DNA of 8,029 bases from Lachnospiraceae bacterium (GTDB lineage Bacteria; Bacillota; Clostridia; Lachnospirales; Lachnospiraceae). The stretch lies in NCBI GenBank assembly GCA_017615375.1, contig JAGAAH010000159.1, positions 1 through 8,029 on the forward strand, in the 5' to 3' direction. Position 1 is the stretch's first letter; each line of letters starts with the position of its first letter. The notes under the pieces are model-generated. The model searched no databases. It saw only the letters and a list, made by a program, of their open reading frames with translations, and was not told the origin of the DNA. Of the stretch, positions 1-6,893 are shown piece after piece. Made by a program: the position numbers and the translations under genes.

Positions 1-18
1 CTTTTAAATTACATATAT

Positions 19-1452
19 TTAATAATTTTCAAGTTCTTCTTCTGCTAAAGCAAGGGAGAATGTGAAAGTTGTTCCGACATCCAATGTACTTGATACGGTA
101 ATCGTTTCATCGTGCGCCTGGATGATTTCTTTAACAATTGAAAGACCCAGTCCGGTACCTTTCTTATTCTGACCTCTTGATTGATCGGCCTTATAGAATC
201 TGTTGAAAAGCTTGTCAATCGATTCTTCCGGAATTCCCACACCCTGATCGCTTACAGACACGAGTAATTTGCTCGAATTACGAACTTTTGTCTCGATGGT
301 AATAGTTGTATTCTCTTTTGAGAATTTAATCGCGTTATCGAGCAAATTATAAAGCACCTGCTGAATCTTTCCTTTATCGGCGTGAACTTTCATAACTTCG
401 CCGCAAAGAACGAGATTGATGCCTACGTTTTTATTATTAGCCTGAACTTCCGCAGATTCCGCAGAAGCGATAATAATATCGTTAATATCGAAGTCGCTTA
501 TATCGAGCGCAAAATCACGAGAGCCGATTCTGTTAAGGTCGAGAAGCGAATTGGTAAGACCTGTTAAACGGTCGGATTCATCAAGAATTCTCTTAAGGTA
601 TTTCTCGTGTAATTCCGGCGGAATCGTACCGTCAAGCATTGCCTGTAAGTATCCGCGAATGGAAGTAAGCGGAGACCTGAAATCATGCGATACGTTGGAG
701 ATAAACTTGCGCTGTTCGTCTTCGTGCGTATCAAGACGTGTTGCCATGAAGTTAAAAGCATTAATCAGATAGTCTAAGCTTTCGTCACCGGTAAGAGGAA
801 TTTGCGGTTTGTAATTGCCCGACAGATACTCTGATGAAGCTTTAAGCATTTCATCGGCCGGTTTTAAATAATGTAACGCTGTTATAATCACTGCAATAAG
901 AGCAAGGATAAGCACGATGAAGAGAATCAGATAGATGGTGCTTAAGTATGTATAGGCGCTTTCTTCTATCGAACTTACCGGTTTACTCATGATTAAGTAT
1001 CCGCAGATTTTATATCTGACATTGACCGGTACGTATACGCTTATGAAATCTTCTCTGTAGTAGTCATAGAAAGTACCGGTTTCGCTGTAATCGCCGTTGA
1101 AGTATTCAATGGCATCAAATACCGTAAGCTTTGTAGGCGCGGTATATGACGAATAATTGGTTGCATAAGCAATTGTGCCGTTCTCGTTCATTAACCACAT
1201 GTCGCATCGCGTATAATCCGAATAGGTACGCATATTGGTAACAAAGCGCCCGGAATCCAATGAACCGGAATAGTAAAGAAGACAATGCGAGTTGGAAAAG
1301 GAAGCGCAGCTTTCATACATGAGCTTGGTCTCTCTATTTGCGTAAGCTTTGATTAGAAGCGGCTTAACAATGAGAGAAATTATTAAAATGCTTAAAAAGG
1401 CAAAAGCGAGATATGTCAGTGCACATCTCGCTATAATTTTTTTGTTATTCAT
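19..1452 (-). CDS. Membrane sensor histidine kinase (HAMP, HisKA, HATPase_c)
   Basis: A 477-residue transmembrane kinase expected to sense an envelope or external signal and phosphorylate the response regulator encoded just upstream. Visible in order are: TM helix 1 (about 11-35); an extracytoplasmic segment (about 37-166) that looks like a small Cache/PAS-type sensor; TM helix 2 (about 168-194); HAMP (about 195-246); a HisKA H box, SHDFRSPLTS, with the likely phosphorylated His256; the N box with Asn369 and Asn373; the G1 box DQGVGIP (402-408); the F box LFNRFYKAD (415-423); and the G2 box GTGLGLSIV (432-440). All motifs needed for kinase activity are present and the gene looks intact. The sensor segment contains four cysteines (49, 57, 83, 150). 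The start lies 3 bp after the regulator stop, with an AAGG ribosome site inside the regulator's last codons, which suggests translational coupling. The stimulus cannot be told from sequence. PhoR-, VanS- or ResE-like names would be guesses. Confidence 0.95.
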   Translation of the reverse strand: MNNKKIIARCALTYLAFAFLSILIISLIVKPLLIKAYANRETKLMYESCASFSNSHCLLYYSGSLDSGRFVTNMRTYSDYTRCDMWLMNENGTIAYATNYSSYTAPTKLTVFDAIEYFNGDYSETGTFYDYYREDFISVYVPVNVRYKICGYLIMSKPVSSIEESAYTYLSTIYLILFIVLILALIAVIITALHYLKPADEMLKASSEYLSGNYKPQIPLTGDESLDYLINAFNFMATRLDTHEDEQRKFISNVSHDFRSPLTSIRGYLQAMLDGTIPPELHEKYLKRILDESDRLTGLTNSLLDLNRIGSRDFALDISDFDINDIIIASAESAEVQANNKNVGINLVLCGEVMKVHADKGKIQQVLYNLLDNAIKFSKENTTITIETKVRNSSKLLVSVSDQGVGIPEESIDKLFNRFYKADQSRGQNKKGTGLGLSIVKEIIQAHDETITVSSTLDVGTTFTFSLALAEEELENY

Positions 1453-1455
1453 AAA

Positions 1456-2157
1456 TTACCTTGTCTCGAATTTGTATCCGATTCCCCATACGGTTGCCAG
1501 ACGCCAGTCGTCGGTGTCTTTAACTTTTTCACGAAGACGCTTTACATGAACGTCAACTGTTCTTGTATCGCCGAGATAATCGTAGCCCCAGATGTGCTCT
1601 AAAAGCTGCTCTCTCGTAAATACCTGATTCGGTGACGAGCAAAGGAAGAAGAGAAGCTCCAATTCCTTCGGAGGCATATCAATCTTCTCGCCGAGATAGG
1701 TTACGGAATAGTTGGTTAAGTTAACGCTAAGTCCCGGATACTCTACGACTTTCTGCTGCGTATTCTGTGTACTTGCGATTTCAGCCTGATGATAACGACG
1801 TAATACGGCTTTGATTCTTGCAACAAGTTCTTTGTTGTCGAATGGTTTCGTTACGTAATCGTCTGCACCAAGCTCAAGTCCCAATACTTTGTCGAAAAGC
1901 TCGCTCTTTGCAGATGACATGATAATCGGAGTCATTGCCTTAGATCTTATTTCACGACAAACCTGATAACCGTCGATTCCCGGAAGCATTAAGTCAAGTA
2001 ATACAAGGTCCGGCTGGAATTCGTCAAAAACTTTAACTGCTTCCAAACCATCTGTTACGGTTCTTGTCTCAAAGCATTCTTTCTCAAGATACAATGAGAC
2101 TAATTCTGCGATGTTCTCGTCGTCATCGATGATTAAAATTCTCTGTTTCGTTGCCAT
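1456..2157 (-). CDS. OmpR/PhoB-family response regulator
   Basis: A 233-residue DNA-binding response regulator, the presumed partner of the adjacent histidine kinase. The receiver domain (about 5-119) has the acidic pair Asp11/Asp12, the phosphoacceptor Asp55 in LVLLDLMLPG, the switch Ser82 and the conserved Lys104 in TKPF. A polar, Gln-containing linker (about 122-138) leads to a winged helix-turn-helix (about 139-231), with the recognition-helix region TRTVDVHVKRLREKV and the C-terminal wing motif TVWGIGYKFE typical of the family. Length is normal. The ATG at 2155-2157 follows a strong GGAGGG site at 2161-2166 with short spacing. The gene starts 23 bp after the mutS2 stop, with no convincing promoter or terminator in that gap, so it is probably read from the mutS2 transcript. 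Target genes are unknown. Autoregulation is possible, but I found no clear direct-repeat operator. Confidence 0.95.
   Translation of the reverse strand: MATKQRILIIDDDENIAELVSLYLEKECFETRTVTDGLEAVKVFDEFQPDLVLLDLMLPGIDGYQVCREIRSKAMTPIIMSSAKSELFDKVLGLELGADDYVTKPFDNKELVARIKAVLRRYHQAEIASTQNTQQKVVEYPGLSVNLTNYSVTYLGEKIDMPPKELELLFFLCSSPNQVFTREQLLEHIWGYDYLGDTRTVDVHVKRLREKVKDTDDWRLATVWGIGYKFETR
1459..1462 (-). promoter_or_regulatory. Ribosome binding site of the histidine kinase, inside the regulator gene
   Basis: AAGG on the minus strand lies 6 nt before the kinase ATG and overlaps the last codons of the response regulator (Thr-Arg-stop). Together with the 3-bp gap between the two genes, this suggests coupled translation of the two-component pair. 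Confidence 0.6.
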
Positions 2158-2180
2158 AAACCCTCCACTAAATCTATATA

Positions 2181-4553
2181 TTATTTAAAATTTGCTATTG
2201 TTACGCCCGAATCGCCTTCACCGAAGACACCGGCGCGAAATGAATCTACATATTTGCATCGCTTAAGATGTGAGTGAACGGCGTTACGTAAAGCGCCCGT
2301 ACCCTTACCGTGTACGATTCTCACACTGCTTAAGTGTGACACATATGCATCATCCAAGTATTTATCGAGATGAGCCAACGCTTCATCGACGGTCATGCCG
2401 ATAAGATTAATCTCCGGGCTGATGCTTGCGGCTTTTGAAAGGCCGGTCGATACATAAGATTTCTTTGCCTTTTTATTGGTGCTTAAGTCTTCGGTGACAA
2501 GGCTTAAATCTTTAATATTGACGGATGAACGCATAATACCCATCTGTACGAAAAGATTACCTTTACTGTCAGGTAGGGAGTGTACCGTACCTGTAAGATT
2601 AAGCGAATGAACTCTTACCATATCGCCTATATGTAATGAAGAAGGATCTTTGATGCCTTCCGTTACAATTGCCTTGCTTTCGAGATTCTCCGATGATTTC
2701 TTAATCTGCTCGCGGACACGTGCGCGCTTCTTTTCCATTTCGGCAAGATCCGCCGAATCTGCTGCATACTTGTTGAAATCACGAATCGTTTGGTCTGCGA
2801 CATCTTTGGCTTCCGAAAGAATGCGGTTGGCCTCAAGCGAAGCTTCTTCAAGCAAGCGCTTTCTTCTGTCTGCTATATCATCCTGCTTCTTTGCAAGAGA
2901 ATCTTTTAATTCTTTAATCTCTTTTTCATACTTTGCCGCTGCATCCTGGGATGCCTGTAAAGCTACGCGGCGCTCTTCGAGCTCTGTCAGTACGTCTTCG
3001 AAAGTCTCGTCGTTTTCGTTAATTCTGCTCTTTGCATCATCAATTATATATGTAGGAAGTCCGAGCTTACCTGATATTGCAAAAGCATTACTCTTACCCG
3101 GAACTCCGACCAAAAGTCTATATGTAGGAGAGAGCGTCTCCACATTGAATTCGCAGCATGCATTCTCAACTCTCGGCGTTGAAAGAGCAAATACTTTAAG
3201 CTCCGCATAGTGAGTCGTTGCCATGAGCTTGCATCCGCGATTCTTAAGGTCCGTAAGGATTGCTATCGCGAGAGCCGCACCTTCCGTCGGGTCCGTACCT
3301 GCACAAAGCTCATCAAAGAGTATTAACGAGTGCTCGTTTGCGTTCTGCTCGATATTGACTATATTGGTCATGTGAGAAGAGAACGTACTTAAATTCTGCT
3401 CGATACTCTGTTCATCACCTATATCTGCATAGACTTCTTCAAAAAGAGATAACTCCGAGCGATCGCCCGCCGGAATATGAAGTCCTGCCTGCCCCATAAG
3501 AGTAAGAAGACCGACTGTCTTAAGAGATACGGTCTTACCGCCCGTGTTGGGACCGGTTACAATCAAAAGGTCGAAATCGTCACCGAGATTAACATCTATC
3601 GGAACGATATGCTCCGAATTAAGAAGAGGGTGACGCGCATGCCTTAAGTTAATAATGCCTTTGGTGTTAAATATCGGCTTAACTGCGTTATAATCTTTGG
3701 CAAGCATGCCTCGCGCAAAGATAAAGTCAAGCATTGTAAGGCATTTGAAATTGCTTCTTAATTCTTCTATGTGTGCTGCGGCAAGATTGGAAAGCTCCGA
3801 TAGGATGACTTCAATCTCTTCCGCTTCTTTTAATTCAAGTTCCGTAAGCTCGTTATTAAGCTTAACAACCGCTATAGGTTCGATAAAGAAAGTCGAACCC
3901 TTTCCGCTCTGGTCGTGAACCATTCCGGGAAGCCTGTTCTTGGCATCGGCCTTAACGGATAAGCAGTATCTTCCGTCACGCATCGTGACAAGGTTGTCCT
4001 GAAGTATTCCTTCCGCACTCGCAGAGATTATAAGCGAGTTCATCTCGGTACGGATTCGCTCGTTAACCGTCTTCATCTTGCGACGAATGTTCTTTAAGTT
4101 AGGAGAAGCATCGTCCGCAATCTCCGTTTCCGATAACACGCACCGTGTAATTTCCGAATATAATTCAGGAATGGAGTAGAGTCCGTGGAAAAGCTCTGAC
4201 AGCGAGTCCTCGAAATCATCATCCTGTTCGTTTCTGTCATAGCTTATGGCACGTCTTGCCGTATTAAGTAAAGAGCACATATGAAGCAACTCGGTCTGGT
4301 TAAGGACACCACCTATGGAAAGTCGCTTCATTGCCTCGTGAAGATCATATACACCGGAAAGATCAAGGTCGCCGTGGCGAAGGATTCTGGTTAGAGAATC
4401 ATCTGTCTCTTGATGCATGGCCTCAATCTTGGGATGGTCATACGACGGGTTTTGATCTATGCATCGCTTTCTTCCTGATTCCGTTGCGGCATGGGATGAA
4501 AGCTTTTCAATAATCTTGTTGTATTCTAATGTCTTAAGTACTTTGTGGTTCAT
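2181..4553 (-). CDS. mutS2: MutS2-family ATPase with Smr domain
   Basis: A 790-residue cytoplasmic protein, close to the usual MutS2 length of about 780-790. It lacks the N-terminal mismatch-recognition domain of MutS. Visible in order are: a helical core/lever region (about 1-290); an ABC-type ATPase with Walker A GPNTGGKT (334-341), a signature region around DEQSIEQNLSTFSSH (380-394), Walker B ILFDELCAGTDPTEG (411-425) and a switch His in THY (447-449); a charged coiled coil (about 518-630); a KOW-like segment (about 638-685); and a C-terminal Smr domain (about 713-790) with HGKGTG (748-753). In Bacillus, MutS2 acts on collided ribosomes, and homologues elsewhere suppress recombination; both roles are family knowledge. 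The LDLR-type motif at the start of Smr reads INLIG here. I place the start at the ATG of 4551-4553 because GGGAG sits 7 nt upstream. The in-frame ATG at 4574 would put that site inside the gene. It is the first gene of the leftward cluster. Confidence 0.96.
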   Translation of the reverse strand: MNHKVLKTLEYNKIIEKLSSHAATESGRKRCIDQNPSYDHPKIEAMHQETDDSLTRILRHGDLDLSGVYDLHEAMKRLSIGGVLNQTELLHMCSLLNTARRAISYDRNEQDDDFEDSLSELFHGLYSIPELYSEITRCVLSETEIADDASPNLKNIRRKMKTVNERIRTEMNSLIISASAEGILQDNLVTMRDGRYCLSVKADAKNRLPGMVHDQSGKGSTFFIEPIAVVKLNNELTELELKEAEEIEVILSELSNLAAAHIEELRSNFKCLTMLDFIFARGMLAKDYNAVKPIFNTKGIINLRHARHPLLNSEHIVPIDVNLGDDFDLLIVTGPNTGGKTVSLKTVGLLTLMGQAGLHIPAGDRSELSLFEEVYADIGDEQSIEQNLSTFSSHMTNIVNIEQNANEHSLILFDELCAGTDPTEGAALAIAILTDLKNRGCKLMATTHYAELKVFALSTPRVENACCEFNVETLSPTYRLLVGVPGKSNAFAISGKLGLPTYIIDDAKSRINENDETFEDVLTELEERRVALQASQDAAAKYEKEIKELKDSLAKKQDDIADRRKRLLEEASLEANRILSEAKDVADQTIRDFNKYAADSADLAEMEKKRARVREQIKKSSENLESKAIVTEGIKDPSSLHIGDMVRVHSLNLTGTVHSLPDSKGNLFVQMGIMRSSVNIKDLSLVTEDLSTNKKAKKSYVSTGLSKAASISPEINLIGMTVDEALAHLDKYLDDAYVSHLSSVRIVHGKGTGALRNAVHSHLKRCKYVDSFRAGVFGEGDSGVTIANFK

Positions 4554-4560
4554 AGCTTTT

Positions 4561-4565
4561 CTCCC
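4561..4565 (-). promoter_or_regulatory. Ribosome binding site that sets the mutS2 start
   Basis: GGGAG on the minus strand lies 7 nt before the ATG at 4551-4553. It lies between two in-frame ATGs (4574 and 4553) and favours the inner one, whose product begins MNHKVLKTLE, a normal MutS2 N terminus. Confidence 0.8.
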
Positions 4566-4586
4566 AAAATACACTATATCAATTAT

Positions 4587-4614
4587 ATTTTATCAGAATA
4601 TGCGGTAAATTCAA
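4587..4614 (-). promoter_or_regulatory. Putative sigma-A promoter for mutS2
   Basis: On the minus strand, TTGAAT (4609-4614) and TAAAAT (4587-4592) are 16 bp apart, and the -10 is preceded by TG plus one base, forming an extended -10. Transcription would begin near 4580, giving a leader of about 27 nt before the ATG. A perfect TATAAT at 4582-4587 overlaps it but would sit 21 bp from the -35. Predicted by eye only. Confidence 0.55.
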
Positions 4615-4621
4615 GCTTATA

Positions 4622-4650
4622 TTGTTTTTTGACGCCGTAGTTTGTATAAT
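4622..4650 (+). promoter_or_regulatory. Putative sigma-A promoter for the rightward cluster
   Basis: A perfect -10 TATAAT (4645-4650) lies 17 bp after a weak -35 TTGTTT (4622-4627). Transcription would start near 4657, leaving a leader of only about 14 nt before the TTG start at 4671, just enough to contain the Shine-Dalgarno site. The -35 is 7 bp from the -35 of the divergent mutS2 promoter. Predicted by eye only. Confidence 0.5.
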
Positions 4651-4658
4651 TATAAGGT

Positions 4659-4665
4659 GAGGTGG
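4659..4665 (+). promoter_or_regulatory. Ribosome binding site that favours a TTG start
   Basis: GAGGTGG lies 5 nt before TTG 4671-4673. The competing in-frame GTG at 4662 falls inside this site and would have only AAGG, 4 nt away, and about 5 nt of leader if the promoter call is right. TTG is therefore the better start for the HtrA-like gene. Confidence 0.6.
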
Positions 4666-4670
4666 TACGA

Positions 4671-5891
4671 TTGCAGATTAGAGTTAAGAGAAAACCTATT
4701 AACAAGAAGAAATTGCTGCGCGGTTTATATGTTGCCGCTGCGATGGGACTTGTGTTTGGAACCATGGCAGCTCTTTCGTTTGCATTTCTTTTTGCAGGAC
4801 TCAATAAGAATAATGAGGCTAAGCCAACCGAAGTTATAGTGCAGGTTGAAAATGAAACTAATCGCACTACTGATGGTGATGACAGACAGGACGTCGATCC
4901 CGTTAAGGAAGATACGACTCCCGTTATTGAGCGAAGCGAGATATATACGATGGCCGAAAAGATTGAAAAAGCAATCGTAAGACTTAACGTGCGTTACACG
5001 GAATCTTATTCGGTCGCAAAGGGTGAATCAAAGGTTAAGACCGGTATTATATATACGATTAATAATGATTATATAATGATTCTTGCATCACCGAATTCGG
5101 TGAGAGGAATGGCAACCGTGGACGTTACGTTTTATGATGGTAAGACGGTCGAAGGTGAAGTTATTGAGACAGATTACATATCGGGACTTACAGCTATTAG
5201 GGTTCAAACTGAAAAGATAAGCTATGATAAGCTGAGCGTAATTCCACAGATTGAGTTTGCCAATTCCAATAAGATAGAAGTCGGAGATGTGGTAATTGCC
5301 ATAGGTAACCTTGACGGCAACGGAATTTCAATAGCTGCCGGAAATATTACGGGTACGGGCAGAACTTTCTCGTGTCTTGACAGCGAACTGGCAATGCTTG
5401 AAACAGATATATTGTCAAAGAACTTTTCAAACGGATTCCTTATTAATCAAAGCGGACTAATCTGCGGAGTGATTTCGCACGAAAACGATACCGGAGCAAT
5501 AACGATTAATTATACCAATGCTATCGGTTGTTCGGACCTTACTGCGACAATATATAAGTTGAGTCGTGGAATTCATTTCCCATATATGGGAATTAAGACA
5601 CAGACCATTACGGCGGAAATTGCGAGGATATACGGCGTTCCGATCGGAATCTTTGTGACCGCTGTTGAAAGTAATTCCCCTGCACTTGAAGCAGGATTTA
5701 TGCCGGGAGATATCATAGTGGATATTAACTCAAAGGGCATTACGACGGGAAGAGGTTTACATTCCTTTATGATGAGCTTTGATATGGAAAAAGATATATC
5801 CAAAAGCATCACATTCAGAGTTTTAAGAACGGTTGAAGACAGTTATAGATCAATAGAATTAAGCGTTAGATTCCAGGACAGATATAATTAA
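4671..5891 (+). CDS. Membrane-anchored HtrA/DegP-like PDZ protein, probable pseudoprotease
   Basis: A 406-residue protein from the TTG start. It has a basic N terminus (VKRKPINKKK), one membrane helix (about 18-44), an acidic, Thr-rich linker (about 48-90), a trypsin-like S1C fold (about 92-295) and a C-terminal PDZ domain (about 303-395). Topology is therefore N-in, with the domains outside the membrane. HtrA landmarks can be aligned: a VTFYDGK strand, TDYISGLTAI for the Asp region, and GDVVIAIGN. The catalytic sites are altered. The TNNHVV position reads ASPNSV, with Asn142 where His is expected. The Asp position is Gly172. GNSGGP reads NFSNGF, so Ser253 remains but its neighbours do not. 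It is likely non-proteolytic and may act as a peptide-binding or scaffold protein through PDZ; that role is inference. It heads the rightward cluster, 33 bp before the exoribonuclease gene. The frame is intact, with no sign of gene decay. Confidence 0.85.
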   Translation: MQIRVKRKPINKKKLLRGLYVAAAMGLVFGTMAALSFAFLFAGLNKNNEAKPTEVIVQVENETNRTTDGDDRQDVDPVKEDTTPVIERSEIYTMAEKIEKAIVRLNVRYTESYSVAKGESKVKTGIIYTINNDYIMILASPNSVRGMATVDVTFYDGKTVEGEVIETDYISGLTAIRVQTEKISYDKLSVIPQIEFANSNKIEVGDVVIAIGNLDGNGISIAAGNITGTGRTFSCLDSELAMLETDILSKNFSNGFLINQSGLICGVISHENDTGAITINYTNAIGCSDLTATIYKLSRGIHFPYMGIKTQTITAEIARIYGVPIGIFVTAVESNSPALEAGFMPGDIIVDINSKGITTGRGLHSFMMSFDMEKDISKSITFRVLRTVEDSYRSIELSVRFQDRYN

Positions 5892-5924
5892 ATATGCAAT
5901 TAATTATACACAGAAAGGGAAGAC

Positions 5925-6878
5925 ATGAAGTATATCGATACATTTAAAGAGGGTATGAATGTACAGGATGTGTACCTGTGCAGACAGAGAAAATATTCAC
6001 TTATGACTAAAAACGGCAAGCCGTATGATGAAGTAACCATACAGGATAAGACCGGAACGATTGTGGGCAAGATATGGGATCCGAATTCCGACGGAATAGA
6101 GGATTGCGATGATTACGATTATATAGAAGTAATCGGTAAGGTTACAGAATTCAACGGACAGCTTCAGGTTAAGGTTGACAGGCTTCGCAAGGCAGATGAA
6201 GACGAATATATACCGGCGGATTATATCCCAACATCGGAATATGATATAGAAGAGATGTACGGTAAGGTATTAAAGCTCGTGGAAGCAGTTAAGAATCCTT
6301 ATCTTAACGCGTTATTAAAGCACTTTCTTGTTGATGATGCGGATATGGTTAAGGCTTTTAAGAGTCAGTCTGCAGCCAAGACGCTTCATCACGGATTTAT
6401 AGGCGGATTGCTTGAACATTCACTGTCGGTTGCAACAATGTGTTGGCATATTGCAGGACATTATAATTTCTTAAATCGTGATTTACTTATTACGGCAGCC
6501 CTTTTGCATGATATAGGAAAGATTAAAGAGTTCTCGGACTTTCCGGTTAATGATTACACTGATGAGGGTAACCTTCTCGGACATATAGTTATGGGATCAG
6601 AGATGATTGGAGAGGCGGCAAAGAATATCGAAGGATTTCCGCCGGTATTGCTTAATGAGCTTAAGCATTGCATTTTGTCGCATCATGGAAAGTTTGAATT
6701 CGGTTCGCCGAAGAAGCCTGCAATTGCAGAGGCTATAGCGCTTAACTTTGCGGATGATATGGATGCAAAGCTTGAGTATTGTAAGGAGTTATTTAATTCT
6801 CCTTCTGCGGAAGGCGGAGATTGGCTTGGATATAACAGGTTCTTCGAAGGCAATTTCAGGAGAACTACAGAGAAATAG
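5925..6878 (+). CDS. yhaM: YhaM-family 3'-5' exoribonuclease (OB fold plus HD domain)
   Basis: A 317-residue cytoplasmic enzyme, the usual length for YhaM. The N-terminal OB-fold region (about 12-90) carries the nucleic-acid binding part, including VTIQDKTGTIVGKIWD and the strand YIEVIGKVTEFNGQLQVKV. The C-terminal HD domain (about 150-290) shows the metal-binding pattern: His155/His156, HGFIGGLLEHS with His165, HDIGK (His195-Asp196), GHI (His220), SHHG (His253/His254) and Asp278. Family members are metal-dependent 3'-5' exonucleases that trim RNA 3' ends, for example removing a few nucleotides after Rho-independent terminators, and can act on DNA in vitro. The ATG follows AAAGGGA (5914-5920) at suitable spacing. 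There is no terminator before it or after it, so it probably shares a transcript with the HtrA-like gene and the methyltransferase gene that starts 15 bp later. The gene looks intact. Confidence 0.93.
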   Translation: MKYIDTFKEGMNVQDVYLCRQRKYSLMTKNGKPYDEVTIQDKTGTIVGKIWDPNSDGIEDCDDYDYIEVIGKVTEFNGQLQVKVDRLRKADEDEYIPADYIPTSEYDIEEMYGKVLKLVEAVKNPYLNALLKHFLVDDADMVKAFKSQSAAKTLHHGFIGGLLEHSLSVATMCWHIAGHYNFLNRDLLITAALLHDIGKIKEFSDFPVNDYTDEGNLLGHIVMGSEMIGEAAKNIEGFPPVLLNELKHCILSHHGKFEFGSPKKPAIAEAIALNFADDMDAKLEYCKELFNSPSAEGGDWLGYNRFFEGNFRRTTEK

Positions 6879-6893
6879 AATCAGGATTATATT

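Noticed and set aside
1..30. AT-only inverted repeat (AAATTA/TAATTT on the minus strand) at the end of the kinase gene as a terminator.
   Set aside because: The stem has no G-C pairs and no proper U-tract is visible. The real downstream region is outside the window.
2321..2339. Perfect 7-bp inverted repeat TCACACT/AGTGTGA with a 5-nt loop.
   Set aside because: It falls inside the conserved Smr coding region of mutS2, has no T-tract, and is short enough to be chance.
2650..3210. A 186-codon open frame on the plus strand, rich in Ser, Ala and Phe.
   Set aside because: It lies entirely antisense to the MutS2 coiled coil. Its Ser-rich composition is what the reverse of a Glu/Lys/Leu-rich helix gives, and no ribosome site or known domain is visible.
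4554..4574. A 7-residue N-terminal extension of MutS2 starting at the ATG of 4574.
   Set aside because: The Shine-Dalgarno site GGGAG would lie inside the coding region. The inner ATG at 4553 gives a normal MutS2 N terminus.
4629..4650. TTGACG at 4629-4634 as the -35 of the rightward promoter.
   Set aside because: It is a better -35 match, but only 10 bp separate it from TATAAT, too close for sigma-A. TTGTTT at 4622 gives 17 bp.
4583..4867. A 94-codon minus-strand frame covering the divergent promoter region and the start of the HtrA-like gene.
   Set aside because: It is the reverse of the membrane anchor of the HtrA-like protein and runs through both proposed promoters. There is no domain or convincing start signal.
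5892..5924. Possible terminator or promoter between the HtrA-like gene and yhaM.
   Set aside because: The 33-bp gap is AT-rich but holds no hairpin with a T-run and no paired -35/-10 boxes, only the ribosome binding site of yhaM.
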